Below, piece by piece: positions 63,822 through 64,000 of a stretch of 64,000 nt of DNA. Below the pieces are notes generated by a model. It made no database searches. It saw only the letters and a program-made list of their open reading frames with translations, and was not told the origin of the DNA. Made by a program: the position numbers and the translations under genes. Positions within the stretch are counted from its first letter, which is position 1, and each line of letters opens with the position of its first letter. The DNA comes from Forficula auricularia (taxonomy: Eukaryota > Arthropoda > Insecta > Dermaptera > Forficulidae), in NCBI GenBank assembly GCA_024734495.1, contig JALMQS010000681.1, positions 9,870,466 to 9,934,465 on the forward strand. The letters are read 5' to 3'.

Positions 63822-64000
63822 TTATTCTGGGAATTTTATTGGACCCGGTGATCCTTACTTTGACTGAATAACTCCTTCAACCCACTACAAATTTATCACA
63901 GCCACGATCTCCAACAAAATGTATATTTTTTTCACTATTAGTATATGTATCTTTTCCCCTCATTAAATTTTTTGCTATCCCTAAGGTAATCTGAAAGAAA

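Larger units (their letters stand above)
63336..63895. mobile_element. Penelope-type hammerhead palindrome, family D, with nested LINE
   Basis: The left arm (63336-63424) includes AAGTAAGGTTTCACCGGGTC. The right arm (63780-63895) includes GACCCGGTGATCCTTACTTT. Both carry the CTGAAGATGGCCCGATAAAT core, facing each other. Spacer DNA between them holds a LINE fragment. Confidence 0.65.

Noticed and set aside
1..64000. CRISPR arrays, operons, riboswitches or phage-like systems
   Set aside because: No regularly spaced direct repeats of that type. Introns, SINEs and LINEs show this is eukaryotic nuclear DNA.

Overview
The window is AT-rich eukaryotic DNA with intron-split genes and very dense transposon debris. 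The RA domain of the RASSF8-type gene, the ING PHD finger and the LINE, mariner and Penelope types present suggest an invertebrate, most likely an arthropod. The species cannot be fixed from sequence alone. There is one 100-base assembly gap at 20715-20814.

Three host genes can be supported. (1) Exon 1 of a Jupiter/JPT (HN1)-like microtubule-associated protein lies on the minus strand at 18858-18913, with a GC-richer likely promoter behind it; the rest of the gene was not found. (2) A complete three-exon ING1/ING2-type chromatin reader lies on the plus strand (23781-30376, 345 aa), with an N-terminal ING helical region, a basic/glutamine-rich linker and a C4HC3 PHD finger. (3) A RASSF7/8-type Ras-association gene lies on the plus strand from 41732. 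Seven exons are visible (last at 61869-62008) and the 3' end lies beyond the window. Its introns carry most of the mobile DNA.

The rest is layered transposons. Region by region: 1-11 kb holds small MITEs (Harbinger-like, hAT-like, Tc1-like) and hammerhead-bearing palindromes. 15-16 kb holds a Jockey/CR1-like LINE. 17-23 kb holds a Penelope-type palindrome, the JPT exon, a LINE 3' end, tRNA-derived SINEs and hAT MITEs. The ING introns hold a minus-strand LINE with an internal duplication and a nested TIR element. 30-40 kb holds pogo-like, hAT and mariner relics. RASSF intron 3 (44.7-55.0 kb) holds a 7.5-kb nest in which a LINE lies between hAT ends and is itself split by a Ty3/Gypsy relic. 58-61 kb holds a minus-strand Penelope-like element with reverse transcriptase and GIY-YIG motifs. 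62-64 kb holds an internally deleted mariner and a last Penelope-type palindrome.

Two things stand out. First, the Ty3/Gypsy relic encodes, directly after the integrase and its GPY/F module, a macrodomain of the TARG1/OARD1 (ADP-ribosyl hydrolase) type, with the Lys and Asp positions expected for catalysis still present. Second, at least seven loci carry hammerhead ribozyme cores, mostly as head-to-head palindromic pairs in several unrelated sequence families. One lies at the end of a recognisable Penelope-like element, which ties the palindromes to that class of retroelement.
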